From Henricia sp. BOLD:AAB3569 (lineage: Eukaryota; Echinodermata; Asteroidea; Spinulosida; Echinasteridae), in assembly GCA_037783545.1 (NCBI GenBank), contig JBBELK010000052.1:620001-684000 (forward strand): a stretch of DNA of 64,000 bases, in the 5' to 3' direction. The notes beneath the pieces are model-generated. The model searched no databases and was not told where the DNA came from. It worked only from the letters and a program-made list of their open reading frames with translations. Shown here one piece after another: positions 1 to 14,100 of this stretch (its first letter is position 1; each line of letters starts with the position of its first letter). Both the position numbers and the translations under genes were made by a program.

Positions 1-486
1 TTGTCTCTAGTAACCGAGCGTCAATACAATACCTTTTTTATTCTCGTGAAAAGCGGAGAAATAGACTTTGATTCCCCCTTTAAGGCATTTAGTATTAAAA
101 CGACCATCGCACTCTGTAGTCTGTACAAACAAGCTTACTGTGTATCAATTGCATCCTACCTTTCTTGTCCAAGCTGCTATGGCATATCATGTAATCTATC
201 GTTATTAGAACCCTTTTGATGCGAGGGCTCTGTAAATCCCTGTAGTACTTGTAAGGAGTGATGCACCTGTAGAACAACAAATTACAGACAATAACGAGAG
301 GAAATAAAACCCTTTGTAATAGTTTACCAATCACGTACTCTACCTTTAAAGGCAAGACTCTGGAAGGACTGTACCCTAGAGTTATTTCACTGTTGTTTAC
401 ATTGTGTCACTGGACCAGATTCGAGAAGTAGAACATTTGGTGCAAGATATGAGACCGAGTGACTACCCTTCTATTGTTCCCCTATA

Positions 487-821
487 GACCAATCCGGTAA
501 CTAAGGTCTCCTTCCCTGTATATCCGCCATAGCTGGGGGGCGTCCAGTGCATGGGCTGTGCGTTTTGTGTTGCTGTTAGAACGAAAAGCGCTCATCCATT
601 ACATGCACGAACGCGCCTCCTTCGCGTACACGCGACGCGCCCGCCTTCGCGTACACGCGCAGCGCCCGCCTTCGCGTACACACAACCCTACAAAGACGCG
701 CAACTTGTTCGAAGTAAACAAATGTAGCTTCAGCAACAGCAAAAACATACAGTTCATTCAGTGGAAGCCCCCCAGCTATGGCAGATATACAGGGAAGGAG
801 ACCTCAGTTACCGGATTGGTG
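487..821. mobile_element. TA-flanked MITE with about 50-bp terminal inverted repeats (copy 1)
   Basis: The ends read ACCAATCCGGTAAC inward and are nearly perfect inverted repeats for about 50 bp, finishing in AGCTGGGGGGC. TA lies on both sides. The interior carries about three tandem units rich in CGCGTACACGCG. A second copy lies at 45498-45830 in the opposite orientation and a solo end at 23006-23058. No coding capacity; Tc1/mariner-type by target site only. Confidence 0.8.
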
Positions 822-961
822 TATTGTGTGTAAAACATCCAAGGAATTTCCTTTCAGGTTTTAGTGGGGGGAGTCATATGTTACCAAAAGGAGTGTGTTG
901 AGGTATAGGGGTGGTAGGGGAGAAGTCACTCGGTCCCATATCTTGCAGCATATTATGCTAT

Positions 962-1305
962 GTTTACACCGAAGCACGACCAAGTTAGGGTTGACTTACG
1001 AGTTGTAAAATTCTGTATTTCTTGGACTCGTGAGTGGTCGTGAAACTTTTGGCATCAGGTCGCAAGTTGGGCACTCGGGAAAAGTTTCCCGACCGTTTTG
1101 AACCGTTCCATACGGTCGGGGAACTTGTGCCGAGCGATGGCGATTCTCCCCGAGTTATTGCGAGTGTTCAAGACTAACTTACGACCTTCTGACAAGTAAC
1201 ATAGGAGGAACTTAAGATCTTGCCGACCAACTCCTGAGGAAATGACATTTTGACAAATTTGTGTTCTTAAATCACTCTCAAGTCCCTCGGGATTTCGGTG
1301 TAAAC
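962..1305. mobile_element. Candidate inverted-repeat element, GTTTACACCGAA ends
   Basis: GTTTACACCGAA at the left is matched by TTCGGTGTAAAC at the right, and a second imperfect palindrome (CACTCGGGAAAAGTTTCCCG against its complement) sits inside. No target duplication was identified and there is only one copy in the window, so this is less secure than the other elements. Confidence 0.4.
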
Positions 1306-1439
1306 AGGGTATAAAGTAGAATGATTGATGACTTCTACTTTGCAAATTACATGAATGAATGGGGCTTGGTCAGGAGTCCAGGTTTCCCAGGGTTGGCCTG
1401 ACAAGTGAGTAAAATCAACACCCAAGGTGACACATTGTC

Positions 1440-1541
1440 ACCATGTGTCATGCACGAGTAGGCACTTTGTAGATCTATTGTCACATCATTTAAATATGAA
1501 AACATGGCCCCGTCATGGCCGTCGGTGCAAAGGATCTATAG
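1440..1541. mobile_element. Degenerate copy of the GGCGGCCATGAC palindrome family
   Basis: The segment ending in GGCCGTCGGTGCAAAGGATC resembles the right arm of the palindromic elements at 44167-44312 and 57246-57390, including the TTGTCACATCATTTAAATAT core. The left arm is too degraded to place. Confidence 0.4.
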
Positions 1542-2158
1542 ACTAGAGTTGTAGCACTGCTACTGCTGGGGGACAAGCCCTGCAATGCCCACATTACCCT
1601 TCCTTGCCTTTTGTAGCTCTAAGCAAACCTTGTCATGTCATAAAAAAGTAATGACTGTCGCATGCACGGATCATTTCACATGATCTTAACCACAAATCCA
1701 GAAATCTTCCATGGGCACCTACTCAAATTTGGGTACAGTAAATTCTAAAAGGACCTTCCTTTGTATCATGGATGCATGCAAAATGTTTGGCTTCAAAGAG
1801 TCGCCGATACACCACCCATATCCACATGTTACACTAGCAAGTCACAAACGGTACTTCATCATAGGGAATTATAAAGGCCAATAACCTTGAAATTAATCAA
1901 TGCCCGAAAATACCACCCACTTACAAGAATCATAGAAATCTATTAAACAGAAAGTCTTGATAGCTGATGAAAAATGAACAATCTCAGTAAAAGGCTAGTG
2001 TTCTCTAAGTAAAATACACATCATTGTGCTATAAAAGGCAAGTGTAACAGAATCAAATCTAAAAATGTTGGTAGCTATAATAATTTGCAAATATCAAACA
2101 TACATTGTTACATTGTAGTACAGGTCTAAAGAAATGAACATACTACAAAATTTGTTAC

Positions 2159-5100
2159 CTGAGCCAGCACCTTAACATTATCGGCTATTGCCTCCCACAT
2201 CTTGGAGATAAGTTGACTATGAGCTGCTTGCTGAGACCACCACAGGCTACTCCCCCTAAAGGGTCAGAACAAAACATTGAACCTGAAGTTAGCATATGGA
2301 CCTAATATAACAAATGATCCCATGCATTTCAGGCAGCAAAAATAACAGAAGTATTAGTATGCATTATATACCTCATGCGTAGATTCCTGTCATCTAATTG
2401 GTTAAAAGTGGGGGCATTGAATCAGCTAGACCCGGCGCGTATATGCCCACCGGTCAATAGTCTTTGCCATGCCCCGGGCATAGTCATTTAGCGGGTTCCG
2501 GACGCGCGCATTACATGTGTTAGCATAGCTGTGCACCAACTATGCAGCTGGGCGCTTCACGTAAACATTCATCAGGACGGTAATGGCGGAATGGCGGAAT
2601 TTTGTCGTCTGTCGTAGATGATGAAGTCCTTAAGAAAGTAAGAGAAGTGACCTACATTGCAATGAAAACTGTGTCAGGTGAAATGTGCTACTAAAGTGCA
2701 AGGTGATTATGCTACAAATGTTTGCTGTAAATATACAACTTTTCCGCTGTAGACCAGCTTCCGAAATCGAAACTCGAAGGACCACTGTCATGACTGTATG
2801 ATGTATCGTTACATTTAACCAACCAGATGACAAAAATCTACACATTCGGTATATAAAACAAATATTGACTGCTGTTTATTCGGGTCATGGTTAAGATTAT
2901 AGGCCCTCGGTGATCTCGAAGCCATGACTATGCCCCTCGGCTTCCGCCTCGGGGCATAGTCATGGCTTCGAGATCACCTTGGGCCTATAATCTTAACCAT
3001 GCCCCTCATTGCAGTCAATATTTGTATACTATATACCTTGACTGTTACGGCATTAGCAGCGTCGAGGACACCACCACGCGTTCGTACGTCCAGATAGAAG
3101 AGGGGCTCCCAAAGCCATGGCGGGGCCGGTTACTGATGGTGAGCAGCATATTTTACCCACTTTAAGAGTTGTACTTGATTAGAAGGTCGTTGAACACCTT
3201 ACTGATTGTTTACTGATTATATAGTTCAGATTATTATGAATTTGCCAGTTGGTAAATGACTTTATTGGGCTACGTTACGTCCCAAATTGTCGGAAACAAA
3301 CATCCAACACCACACTAGTTATTGAATACGTGCATTTAGTACATGTATAACTACGCATCCGTTCCTTAATTATGACACTGTATTAAAGGTTAACATATTC
3401 CTAATTCCATGACTGTATTTTACAGAACTAACTATCTGATGAGCAACTGACTGACACAATGAGTGACTAATGAAGCCAAGATGAAGGAAATAAATAAGCA
3501 GACATTTACAGTTTTATCAGCCGGCACTTAAAAGCTTAATTCCAATGCCTCGCAGCCCACAAAGATAAGATGGAGGGAACAACTCCAACTCAATGCCTCC
3601 ACACCGTACATGCATTTAACCCGACACACCGTCAGTTTTATTGTCCCTTCTTCACATTGACTAATCATATTCATGTATTGCAGGGCTCGAAATACCCACT
3701 GGACCGAGGTCAGTAATTTAACCCTCGGTCTAGTGCTTTCTCTACCGTACTAGACCAGTGGTCCAGTGCATTTTTAAACTAACGAACAGTAAATCCACGT
3801 TCCTTGTGGCTTTAGTCTTGTAAAAATAGCATCGGTCCAGTAAATGATTTAAGCTAAACCCTGTGGTCTAGCAGATTTTTAAATGAAATTCGAGCCCTGT
3901 ATTGTAAACCTTGGAATTGTAGCGCACTTGAGAGTAACAGGAGAGAAGGGATGAGAGCATGAATTTAGAGACTCCAAATGTCCTCCTATGGTACATCCTG
4001 GGCATCTATTTACTAATTCAGTTGTCTGATTTCCCTAAAGTATGGGTATTGTTGCCCTAAAGTCAAGCTTCTAATTGGATAGAATGGTCTTTAGTATGAG
4101 ATGAGTGCCACCTGACACCAACCGAATTAGCCTTTTTGAAGTATGGCGGACACATGGGAGGGTGCACTTTGAAGTTGGTATAAAATCAAATAAAATGCAA
4201 TATATCTGCATTTTTAACTTTGCACTTTTGTTCTAAAAGGCTAATGCTGGATGGCAACAGCCATGGTCGAGTGGCTTGTACTAAAAACCGTGGTTACATC
4301 TAAGGTTGTGGGTTTGAATCCGGCTCGTACGCCCATTAACCGGTAGCCAGAACTGTATACTCCCCAGGGAACTTAGAAGGCTGGAGGAATGATATAGTTG
4401 AGCCCAATGACCAGGAATGAAGATAAATGTTATCAGCGCCCTGAGCACCTTGCGTGGTGGATATGTGCCCTATATAAGACTTGTGTTGTATGCCATATGA
4501 TTACACCAACTGCCATTTACAAATGTAGCTCGCAGGGCTGTAGCTACACAACGCTAAGTAGCTACAGGGTCTTTCTATAATTTAGGGGTCCAATGTTGGT
4601 GTCCCCCGTTACATTTTACATCTTGTTTTTGTAAATTCAGGACACATTCTTTAAATACTTTCCATCTCAAAGGGTGAATACATAAAGTGCAATTCATAAA
4701 AAATTGTTTAAAAGCCATTTTAATGATTTGTGTACGAAAAATAACACATATCAGGTGTAACGAGGGACACCAAATGTCACACTTTTGGACCCCTAATTTA
4801 TAGAAAGACCCTACAGCCCTGCTCATCATAACATGCTTACATTTATTTGTACGTCTCCCCCTCCCCAGTCTCACACAATAAAGCTACTTGCAGCACTGAC
4901 AACCCTAAAGCCATGAGAGAACTAAAGATGTCTAAGAAATTAGTTTTCCCAAAAGCAGAGTTCCTTTAGTTTACGTATTTGATTTTTTTGATATGCGGAT
5001 TACGTACAATGTACATGCAGCTTAAAGGCAGTATACATCTTTGGTAATCTCGAAAAACAGAAATGTTCACAGATTTACGCCTAACTTACACAATATAAAC

Positions 5101-8100
5101 ATGATGACCGTAGAAAACTTCCCCTGAAATGGTTTTGTCTGAAGTGATATAGTCTTTGAGAAATGAGTAAAACAATTAGTTTTCGTCTCATGAGACGAAA
5201 ATTCAATTTGCCCCAAAACCATTTCGCCCAAGTGCCATTTCGCCTCAAACCACTTCGCCCGAGTGCCATTTCGCCCCAAATTACTTCGTCCAAACACTAC
5301 ATCGCCCAAATGCCACTTCGCCCCAAAACCACTTCGTGCACAGGCCGTGGTTCAGGGCGCAATGGTACAGGGCGAAGTGGTTTTGGGGCGAAATGACTGC
5401 AAACCCTTTTTTGACTGTTTTCTCAAAAGTTAGACGACGTACGGAGCTGGTTTTTGCTCAGGTTGGTTTTAATCATGTATATCTTCAATCACACAGGGGG
5501 ATAAAACTATTTGTAACAGTTCACCAATCATGTATACTATCTTTAAACACCCGTCATCTGGTCTGGTTCTCTTAACATGTGCTTCCAAAACAATACATGT
5601 ATGCAAGCCTGGTTACAAAAACTGTTGTGATGTAAATAAAAAGGGGGTAACAGACTAAAAACTTACTCGCTGACCATCTGAGCATACTGTAGAGAATGAG
5701 GTCTGTGCTCCAGTTGCGGCTGCAACCTTGCAATGCGGAATGTCAGAATTACAGCGGAAATTGTCAAACACACAATTCTGCAACAATTACAGGAAAGAAA
5801 TGGTTTGTTATGTTAGCTGTTTGGACCATGATAGAGTCATTGCCAAAATAGAGCTTGTGGGATACTTTGATTATGGAGTGCCACAGCCGAGCCGTCTACA
5901 GGGTGTATCAAAAAAGTACACACTCAGAAAAATAATGTTGATAAATTAATATTGCATTATTTTTATAAAATTGGTACATACATATATCGGTAATGTAGAT
6001 ATTGCGAAGTTGGTTACCCTTAGACGAAAACGAAAAAGACAAAACATTTTCGACAGAGGGCGGTGTATTGGATGACGACTTTGCAGTACTAAATTGAATA
6101 TCACGTTAAATCAATTCTTTTGCACAAAACTTACATTGAATGCTTTATTTTTCAATTCGATATGTACAATGTACATGTACTAACGAAATTGTTGTGATGC
6201 TCCGGCGGGATGCCCAGATAGCTCAGTTGGTAGAGCAGTTGGACATGTATGCCAAGGACCTGGGTTCGAATCCCAGTCGGGGCACTGCAATTTTCTCGTG
6301 TTTCTAAATTCATCTCCAAATGTACTAACGGCAGGAGATTGAAAACCATCTTAATATGGAGGCATATTAAAATGATAATGGCCACTTTGCTAAAATTGGC
6401 CAAGAAAACAGGGCTAATAATTGCCCTGTTATGTGATAACAAAATGGACAATTTTGGTTAAACACTGACACAATTCAAATTACACTGACAATTCAATGAA
6501 ATGCGACACACTAATAAATTTGGAGGTACAGTACTTACAGGCAGGCAATTAGAATGAAAACAAACTGAGCTGGGGTGAGTGCCCTGACGAGTTTGAGCAA
6601 CCTCTCCAAAGACTTAAAAACATTCATGGCAAAAAGCACTGTGGGCAAAAAAATGCAAAGAAAGGGTAAATATACAAATAATATGATTTAAGGGTGGATA
6701 GTCGATATTACTACGCCTCATAAATATTCATCAGGCAGCCGCGGTATTTCATTGGTCCATCCTAGCACCTCGACCACGTTGCCTGCTCATGAGGGTGATG
6801 GTGCAAACTATTGTCCCGAGGTGATCTTGAGATGGCAGGCCTGCTATTTTTCCAAGGCTGGAGGCCAAGGGAGAATAGCAGGCCTGTCGTATCAAGATCA
6901 CCGAGGGGTGGTAGTTTGCACAATCACCCGAATAAAGAGTAGTCAATATTTGTTTTATATACACTATATGATTTTTCTGTCATCTCATGTTTGGATATTG
7001 AACAATATATTGCATGTTGCTTATGTCACGATAACTGCATGGTAACATTACATATCACCCCAACATACAGTAGTTGGCAGGTTCCTTTTAATAGTACAAG
7101 ATATTCTGGTCATAGTTGTGACTGCAAAAATTTATGTTGCTCGAGCTAAATATGAAGGCAGTTTGCCCGTCTCTCAGTAGAAGCCAGAAACCTCACTGTT
7201 GACTTACTTTTGCAAAGATGTTGACAAATACTCCTGGTAAAAGTTGGAGTGCCGTCTGTTACGGTGGTTGATTGGACGTGTGTAGGTTGGAAACTTGTAT
7301 CAATTTCTGTATAAAATACAAGCCACAAATTGTATTTTGAACATTTTGAAGATGTGCCTTTATAATCTGTGGTGAGGGAAGACGTCAAAAGTCTGACATT
7401 CTTGTTCCATTTGGAACACTCTTTTTTCTATCTAGAACACTTGATCCAGATTAGAACAGTCCATATGCATGTTCCTGCTGGAAATTCTGGGTGTTCCCTG
7501 ATGTTCTCCTGGAAATTGTGTGTGACGTCCGCATTGTTCTAGAGAGGAGACATTCGCAGTCAGTTTAGCCTTGATCAAGGCGTTGGGCTTGTCTTTAAGA
7601 TAGCCCGCTGAAGATCATAGCACCGTATCTGTTGTGTGTATGCTCACAGCGCGCTGCGCTATGAACATGTACGTAAAGCACTATACATGGTCCGTAACCC
7701 AACGCCTTGATGGTTCTGCATTCAGCCAGCGAAACTCATTACAGTAATGGGTGAAACACCAGTGTCAGCTGAAATTTCATTGGTCGACGCACGACAGGTT
7801 ATATTTGAAAAAAATGCTACATCTTTGAACCCCAGTTTGTTCGTCCGAGGCAGTATTAAGAGCTCCCACAAATTATTCAGGCAAGCTGTCATATTGCGAC
7901 CGTTGTCCCCCAAAAGTGTAATCAAATGCGTAAACAGATAAGGACAATAAATGTTACGAACCTAGGAACATATATTTCCGTCCAGTCGATCATGCCACCG
8001 TAATCGTAACATGGTGGACGCCATACATGCATGCTTCGCAATAAATAAAGAAAGACATTAAACCCGGAAGTGACAGACGCGACAAGGCGGTCTTTTGAGC

Positions 8101-11100
8101 TAGGGCAGGGTTGGTATGGAAGCCGTGACCGCATGAGGGCTCGTTTTGGTGTTGTGTGTGGTTTGCATTCGCAAGACCTGATATTCTCTTATATAGCAAA
8201 AAACTGCCTTGGACAAGGCTACAGTCAGTTATTATATTATGAACGCCAGGCCACACAGTGCATATAGTGTGGTAAATGTTGGGGTGGGCTGGGAATTAAA
8301 TTTGAAGCAAAAAACAAGGTGTCAGGGCAGTGTGACTAGAATCTGGGTCCAAAAAGTTTCATACGTCTAATAATCAGCTCTTCTGAGGTAAACATCTAAA
8401 TTGGGCAGTCATAACCTGGCAAGAATACTGTATGTACCGGTACCTGGCAGATCTTTACTTAGTACTTCTTGATGCAGGCAGTCATCTTCACATGGTAGTC
8501 TCTGCTCCAGCCATTTTGAACACCCTCCCTGGAAGAAATTTTCATCATGATTTTTGTACCTTAATCCTGCTCTTTTTTCATACAATCTGTCCTACATGTA
8601 GGCACTGATCTGAGGAGCGTATTGGTCATGATTATAGCTCAAATGGGATTATCTAGCTCAAATGGGACTATCTAGCTCAAATGGGACTATCTAGCTCAAA
8701 TGTTGTGCAACTCTGTAGGGGTGTCAGAAGCAGTTTGACATTGGACCAGCCTTGCTGAATAACGACAGAGGATATGTACATGCATTCAAATTTGTTGCAG
8801 CACCTACATGTACATGTACATGTATATGGGTCTTTCTATAAATTAGGGGTCCAATGTTGGTGTCCCCCGTTACATTTTACATCTTGTTTTTGTCAATTCA
8901 GGACACATTCTTTAAATACTTTCCATCTCACAGAGTGAGTACATAAAGTACAATTCATACAAAATGGTTTAAAAGTCATTTTAATGAATTTTGTACGAAA
9001 AATAACACATATCAGGTGTAACGGGGGACACCAAATGTCACACTTTTGGACCCCTAATTTATAGAAAGACCCATATGTATAAACCATGTGATTTTGTTTA
9101 CATCTAAAGCGCCAAAATCTTGCCTGCCGTTGTCTGCACGCATCATGCTTTGGATAATAGGGAATGCTTTGCATATTTTTGACTATTGCACGTGTTATGT
9201 TCGAATACAAAACGTGCTATACGAGCACACATTCCAAACCGTCCTAAACCGGTTACGGTGATGTGCCATTTAATAACAGTCGTTTCTTATCTTTTAGCTT
9301 TTAATGGAAACCTGTGCCAGCGATTCATTACCCAAATTTATGCACAGCAAGATACGTGATGCGTGCACACAGCTACCAGTATAGCCACACCTCCAATGTT
9401 TTGAGGCCACACTGTCTATAGACCTTTATCACGGTGCGGCCATCTTCCCTTTTCCCCTATTAAAATGAACGTAACGAAAGCGAGGCTTGCCGAAATAAAA
9501 TAGTTTGGCCCCGTGTTGAAAATGTTCATTGTGTGCATCACAATGACATGCGCGCGGTGCGATCAAGAAAACGCGCAGCGCGGACATAATTTATTCTCTT
9601 AAACAACGGAAGACTGCACGCGCTATCGCGCAGACACGCACACGCACTGATCATGCCCGACACGTACACGTACTATGCAGTGGGGAACAAGACAAAGATG
9701 GACGCACCGTGATAAAGGTCTATAAAGCATAGCATTTACATCGCTCTGTTTACGATGACAGGTTCATAACTGTTTTGTACGTTGTGGGGAATATATATTT
9801 TGGGCAAATTATTGGACCTGCCCGGTCCCGACAGCTCCGACTCTTTGATGTACATGTAATTCATTTGTAGAAGGCCGCAGTGTAGGGTAATCAGCTAGTT
9901 TATTTTTTGCCACACCTCGTAATCTCAGTTTATTTTATTAGGACACCTTGTATTTGGTACCGTATGAAATTTAGTTCTGGTAGATTAGTCTTGGATTTAA
10001 GATGGTTTTATTGCAATGCACCCCCAGTTTTAGATTGGTAATTTTGAGAACAGCGCACACTAGCAGAGTTTTGTGGGACACTTGCAAGGAATGAGGTACA
10101 TGCACTATGTGGACTTATCAGTGTTGTAGGACTCAATTCCAGGACTCGGACTCGAGTCCGACTCGAGTCACAATCTTAGTGACTCAGACTCAACTTGGGT
10201 CAAATTGGAAAATGACTCGGACTCGACCATGATGACTCGGACTCGAACATGGCGACTCGTGACTTATGAGTCACATATTTCAAACAAAGAAAGAAAAAAA
10301 AATTGTGCCAGGCCGGCAAGGAGTGCACGAGCACATCATTTAACATATTGTGTGTACGAAACTATAGCAGATTCAGTTTCATTTTGGCGAACAAGTGACT
10401 CGTGACTCGGACTCGAGGAAAGTGACTCGTGACTCGTACTCGAGGCTAATGACTCGAGACTCGGACTCATTACCGCTCTGATTTCAGCTTCCTCTGATTC
10501 ACTGTGTGGCTGTTCTGTGTGATTTGGGCTGGCAGTTGTAGTAGACGAAATATCTTCCTGTGATTAGAAAAAGCAAACATTAAAGCCTGTATACAAGATT
10601 GCAATGTCCTAAAATTTTAATTAACTATTTGACCCAAAAACCCTTTCTCAAATGGAAGATGTTCCAACTGTCCAATGCAATGATTCCAGAAGATACATGT
10701 ATCTTTTTATAAGAGATATTTATAAGAATAAAAATTGAAGATTAATTTTCATATAGAAGTGTGCATTTTTTTTTTTAGTAGGGTGTCCCTCATGCAAACA
10801 AAAGCAGGTCCCTGACTAACGCAGTATTATGGCTTTGTTTTTCATGCAGTATGGCCAGGGAATCAACCTAAGGCCCCCCAAAAAAGTATCCGGAATTCAT
10901 GCGGCGACGCATTTTTCCCACCTCTTTCCCCCCTCTCTATCGTACACAGTAAGGCCTATAGTAAACTTGCAGAGCCGTCACAACACTGAATGTTCTGAGA
11001 GTTTTCACTCCACAAACAATGGACACGGAAATAAGTGGCATATTTCAGTATTCAGCTCAGATACACGCTGTATGTAATTCACAATTGCAATTCCTTGTTG

Positions 11101-14100
11101 TGTCGCGTGAGAACTAGCCGCCATTGTTGCAGCTGATAAAACAACCTCATACTCAATATCATTCAAAATCAGCATCGTCCGAATCTATTGCCCCCAGTCT
11201 AGAAAATGTGAGGTGCTGTTTTAGCTGCCGCAGAAAAAAAAAGGATTGACAAACATGCTTGAATTTGACGCGCGCGCTGACGAGACATCTTTTTTTTGGG
11301 CCTAAGTAGGCCGATGACTTTCGCACAATTTCTTGAAAGCATGGACAGTTTTCTCGGTATGTGAAAGAGATTTTTTTGTGACACAGACTCAAGTCGAGTC
11401 GCACTTAACTCGACTTTTCAAACAAAAGCACGTCTCAAATACACTGTTCTGCAATGTACATAAAACTGTCATTGCACACGTCCAGTATGTGTGATCATGT
11501 GCTTTCAGTACAAACAAAATAATCCTTGGATAATTTAATATACATATGGTACACTTAATATACATTTGGTACACATCAACCTTCATTAAGGTATTAAATT
11601 ATACACAAGTGACATGTAAGATATTATAATAAAAGGTGTACCGTACCTCTTCCATTTCATCCGTTGCCATAGCGTTTCTCCACACACGGATGAGCTGCAT
11701 GTAGGTAGACTGTCTCGATAATAACGAGCCGAAGACATGCTGCAGTTAAAAATTTAATATTTAATATTTAATTGAGTACATGTAGAGAATAAGCCGAAGA
11801 GTAATTCCTTAATTGAGTCTTTCCACAGTAAAGGGGGCATTTTGGCAACAGACCATATTTTCCAGAAAATACCCTTGTCTGGTCTCAAAATAAAAGAAAT
11901 AAATTTTCAGTTGTTCTGAAGAGATAACTTAGGTCCAAAAAGAGTTACAAATAGTGTGACAACATGCCTTTCTAAAAACCCTGTGTACAAATGTCCAATA
12001 TACGCTCGTAACCGGGACAGCCCGCTAAAATGTAACACAAGTGTCCGTTATCTCTTTAGAACAACTTTTATTTTAAACCAGACAAAGGTATTTCCTCGAA
12101 AATATGGTCTGTCTTGCCAAAATGCCCCCTTTACTGTGGAAAGACCCAATTAGGGGTAAACAAAAAAAGTGTTCCGAATGATAAGTTTAGCATTGCCAAA
12201 ACAACACATGACATATTGACAGCTAACGTACATACATGTGAATAAAGCACCAAGTGTGTTAATCCACACTGGAAGCATGTATGCACTATTGAGCTCGTGC
12301 CAATGACGTCATTTTGGGAGCCAAATAATGCCGCGTCGTTGTGGAAGCAATGTGCATGCGTTGTGTGTGTCCATAGCGTGCGTAACGCGCAATGCTAAGG
12401 CTCCCATTGGTGAATTAAACCGCGTTACGCCCACCAGAGACACACACAGCGCGCACGCACATCGCTTCCACAATGACTCAGCATTATTTGACTCAGCATT
12501 ATTTGACTCCCAAATTGGCGTATTTGCACGTGTTCGAAGGGGGTCAATATTTTCAATGAGGTTCAGATGCATCATCACTTGTGTACATGTACATGTAGAC
12601 ACATCCTCTAAATTAAGCCCGAGCCCAATTTGTACTACATGTATACATACGTACACGTAGATACTAAATTGAGAGAAATATCCCCTCTAATTCTGTCCGA
12701 CAGGTTAAGGCTCCAACTGCATTACACGCACCTCACATTCAAGAAATGCAAGCAATAAACATAGCAGACACAGGAAGTAGAGAGAAAGGCCACAATATCC
12801 TTGAGCAAATCAGCTCCACCAAGTTAATTCCCGTAATGAGAAAAGTGGCTTCTTAATTCAATTGACTTGATACAGAAGGTGTCTCGTATGTAAAGAAAAG
12901 GAAAAAAAAAAACTACAGATACTATACCGAGCAACAAAAGAATTGCAAAAATGTTTCCCTTTTTGATTGAAAAAGCAGCCAGTCTTTGAGTGGGAATTTC
13001 CAGCACACCAAAGCTTTATGCAGTCATGCATAATGAAACTGTTCTGTGAATATTTCGATGTCAACTTAATTACAAGAGAAATTTTAAAATTTTGATTGAA
13101 ATGAAAATTTGCATTTCTTTTGTTGTTCGGTATGTCTGTTGGTACTGGGGCTTTTTCGCATTTGTCGTGTTGTGTGTTTGTATGTGTGTTGGATGGCTTG
13201 CATGCATGCTTGTATGTAAACGTGCATATATTGTTGGGTTGTAGGGACGTTTGTATCTTTGTATGGTCGTGCTATACAGAATAGCAATGTGGATTTACTA
13301 TCCCTGTACCATCCTCTTGCAACAGTGTCTCTTTAATGTACTCATCTACTCATGCCTCACGAGGCCCTGTTGAAATCCGCCCCATTTCGCTGTGGAAGCA
13401 GCGACAGAAATCTTGTCGCCCAATCAGGACGCTTGGTAGTACATTGTGGGCGTTCAAACACATGCACGCAGAATCGTGGACCTATTCTTTCTCTTTTGTT
13501 CGCTCCCTCCTCCCATCCACGATTTGATGGTGTTTACAAACACACAGACATCAGTTTAAAAAAAAAAAAAGTGCTGGCCAATTTTCAATTCTCCTCTCGA
13601 GGGCACTCATGGGTATCAAAACTGTTTCATCCACAAAAGCATGACTATGAGTTTTACTTCAAGCAAAAAATGTGATACGTAATTTTTTTATTTTGTATTT
13701 TTTTTATTATAAAATATCACCAACCATAACCTTCTAAGGCTAATTCCCTTGTTACCTCACATTTGCAAAGCATTATATTGTACATGTACATAGTGATTGT
13801 AATGGCATCACTTATTTCATAACGACCTTACAGATGCCATTAGCAGCTAGGATAATGTTACCTTCTCGTTTGCCGTCTCAATTCCAATTGCGTTAGGAAT
13901 AACAAAGGCTGTCCTGGCCTTGCTGATACTTGTGATGGAACTCATTTTAATTGTGACCTGTGGAAAATGAGGAGGAAAAATAATAACACTATACACTGTA
14001 CATCTTTCAATTGCCTGTGACACCAAACTTCTCTGAAACCACAGCGACAAAACCTACACACATACAATTTTAATACATAAGAATTGGCACAAAGGGTCTT

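Larger units (their letters stand above)
1..2158. other. Left flank without a recognised gene
   Basis: No convincing exon was found here. The stretch holds a TA-flanked inverted-repeat element, a second candidate inverted-repeat element and a degenerate palindrome copy, each listed separately. The missing last exon of the minus-strand GRAM-domain gene should lie here or left of the window, but no acceptor followed by a good in-frame tail could be chosen. Near position 330-355 there is what looks like one end of the TTAA-flanked AGGCAGTATACAT family. Confidence 0.5.

Noticed and set aside
1531-1600. Last exon of the GRAM-domain gene (GLSPSSSSATTL...)
   Set aside because: The frame would fit, but the acceptor lacks a pyrimidine tract and the end runs into a MITE remnant.
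6212-6284. Functional tRNA gene
   Set aside because: Box A, box B and the T arm are good, but the anticodon arm cannot form a normal 5-bp stem with a 7-base loop.
8635-8701. CRISPR-like repeat array
   Set aside because: Contiguous 19-bp tandem repeat with no spacers, in a eukaryotic intron.
12309-12660. Overlapping frames of 110 and 115 codons on both strands
   Set aside because: They read through a palindromic MITE, where inverted arms keep both strands open by chance.
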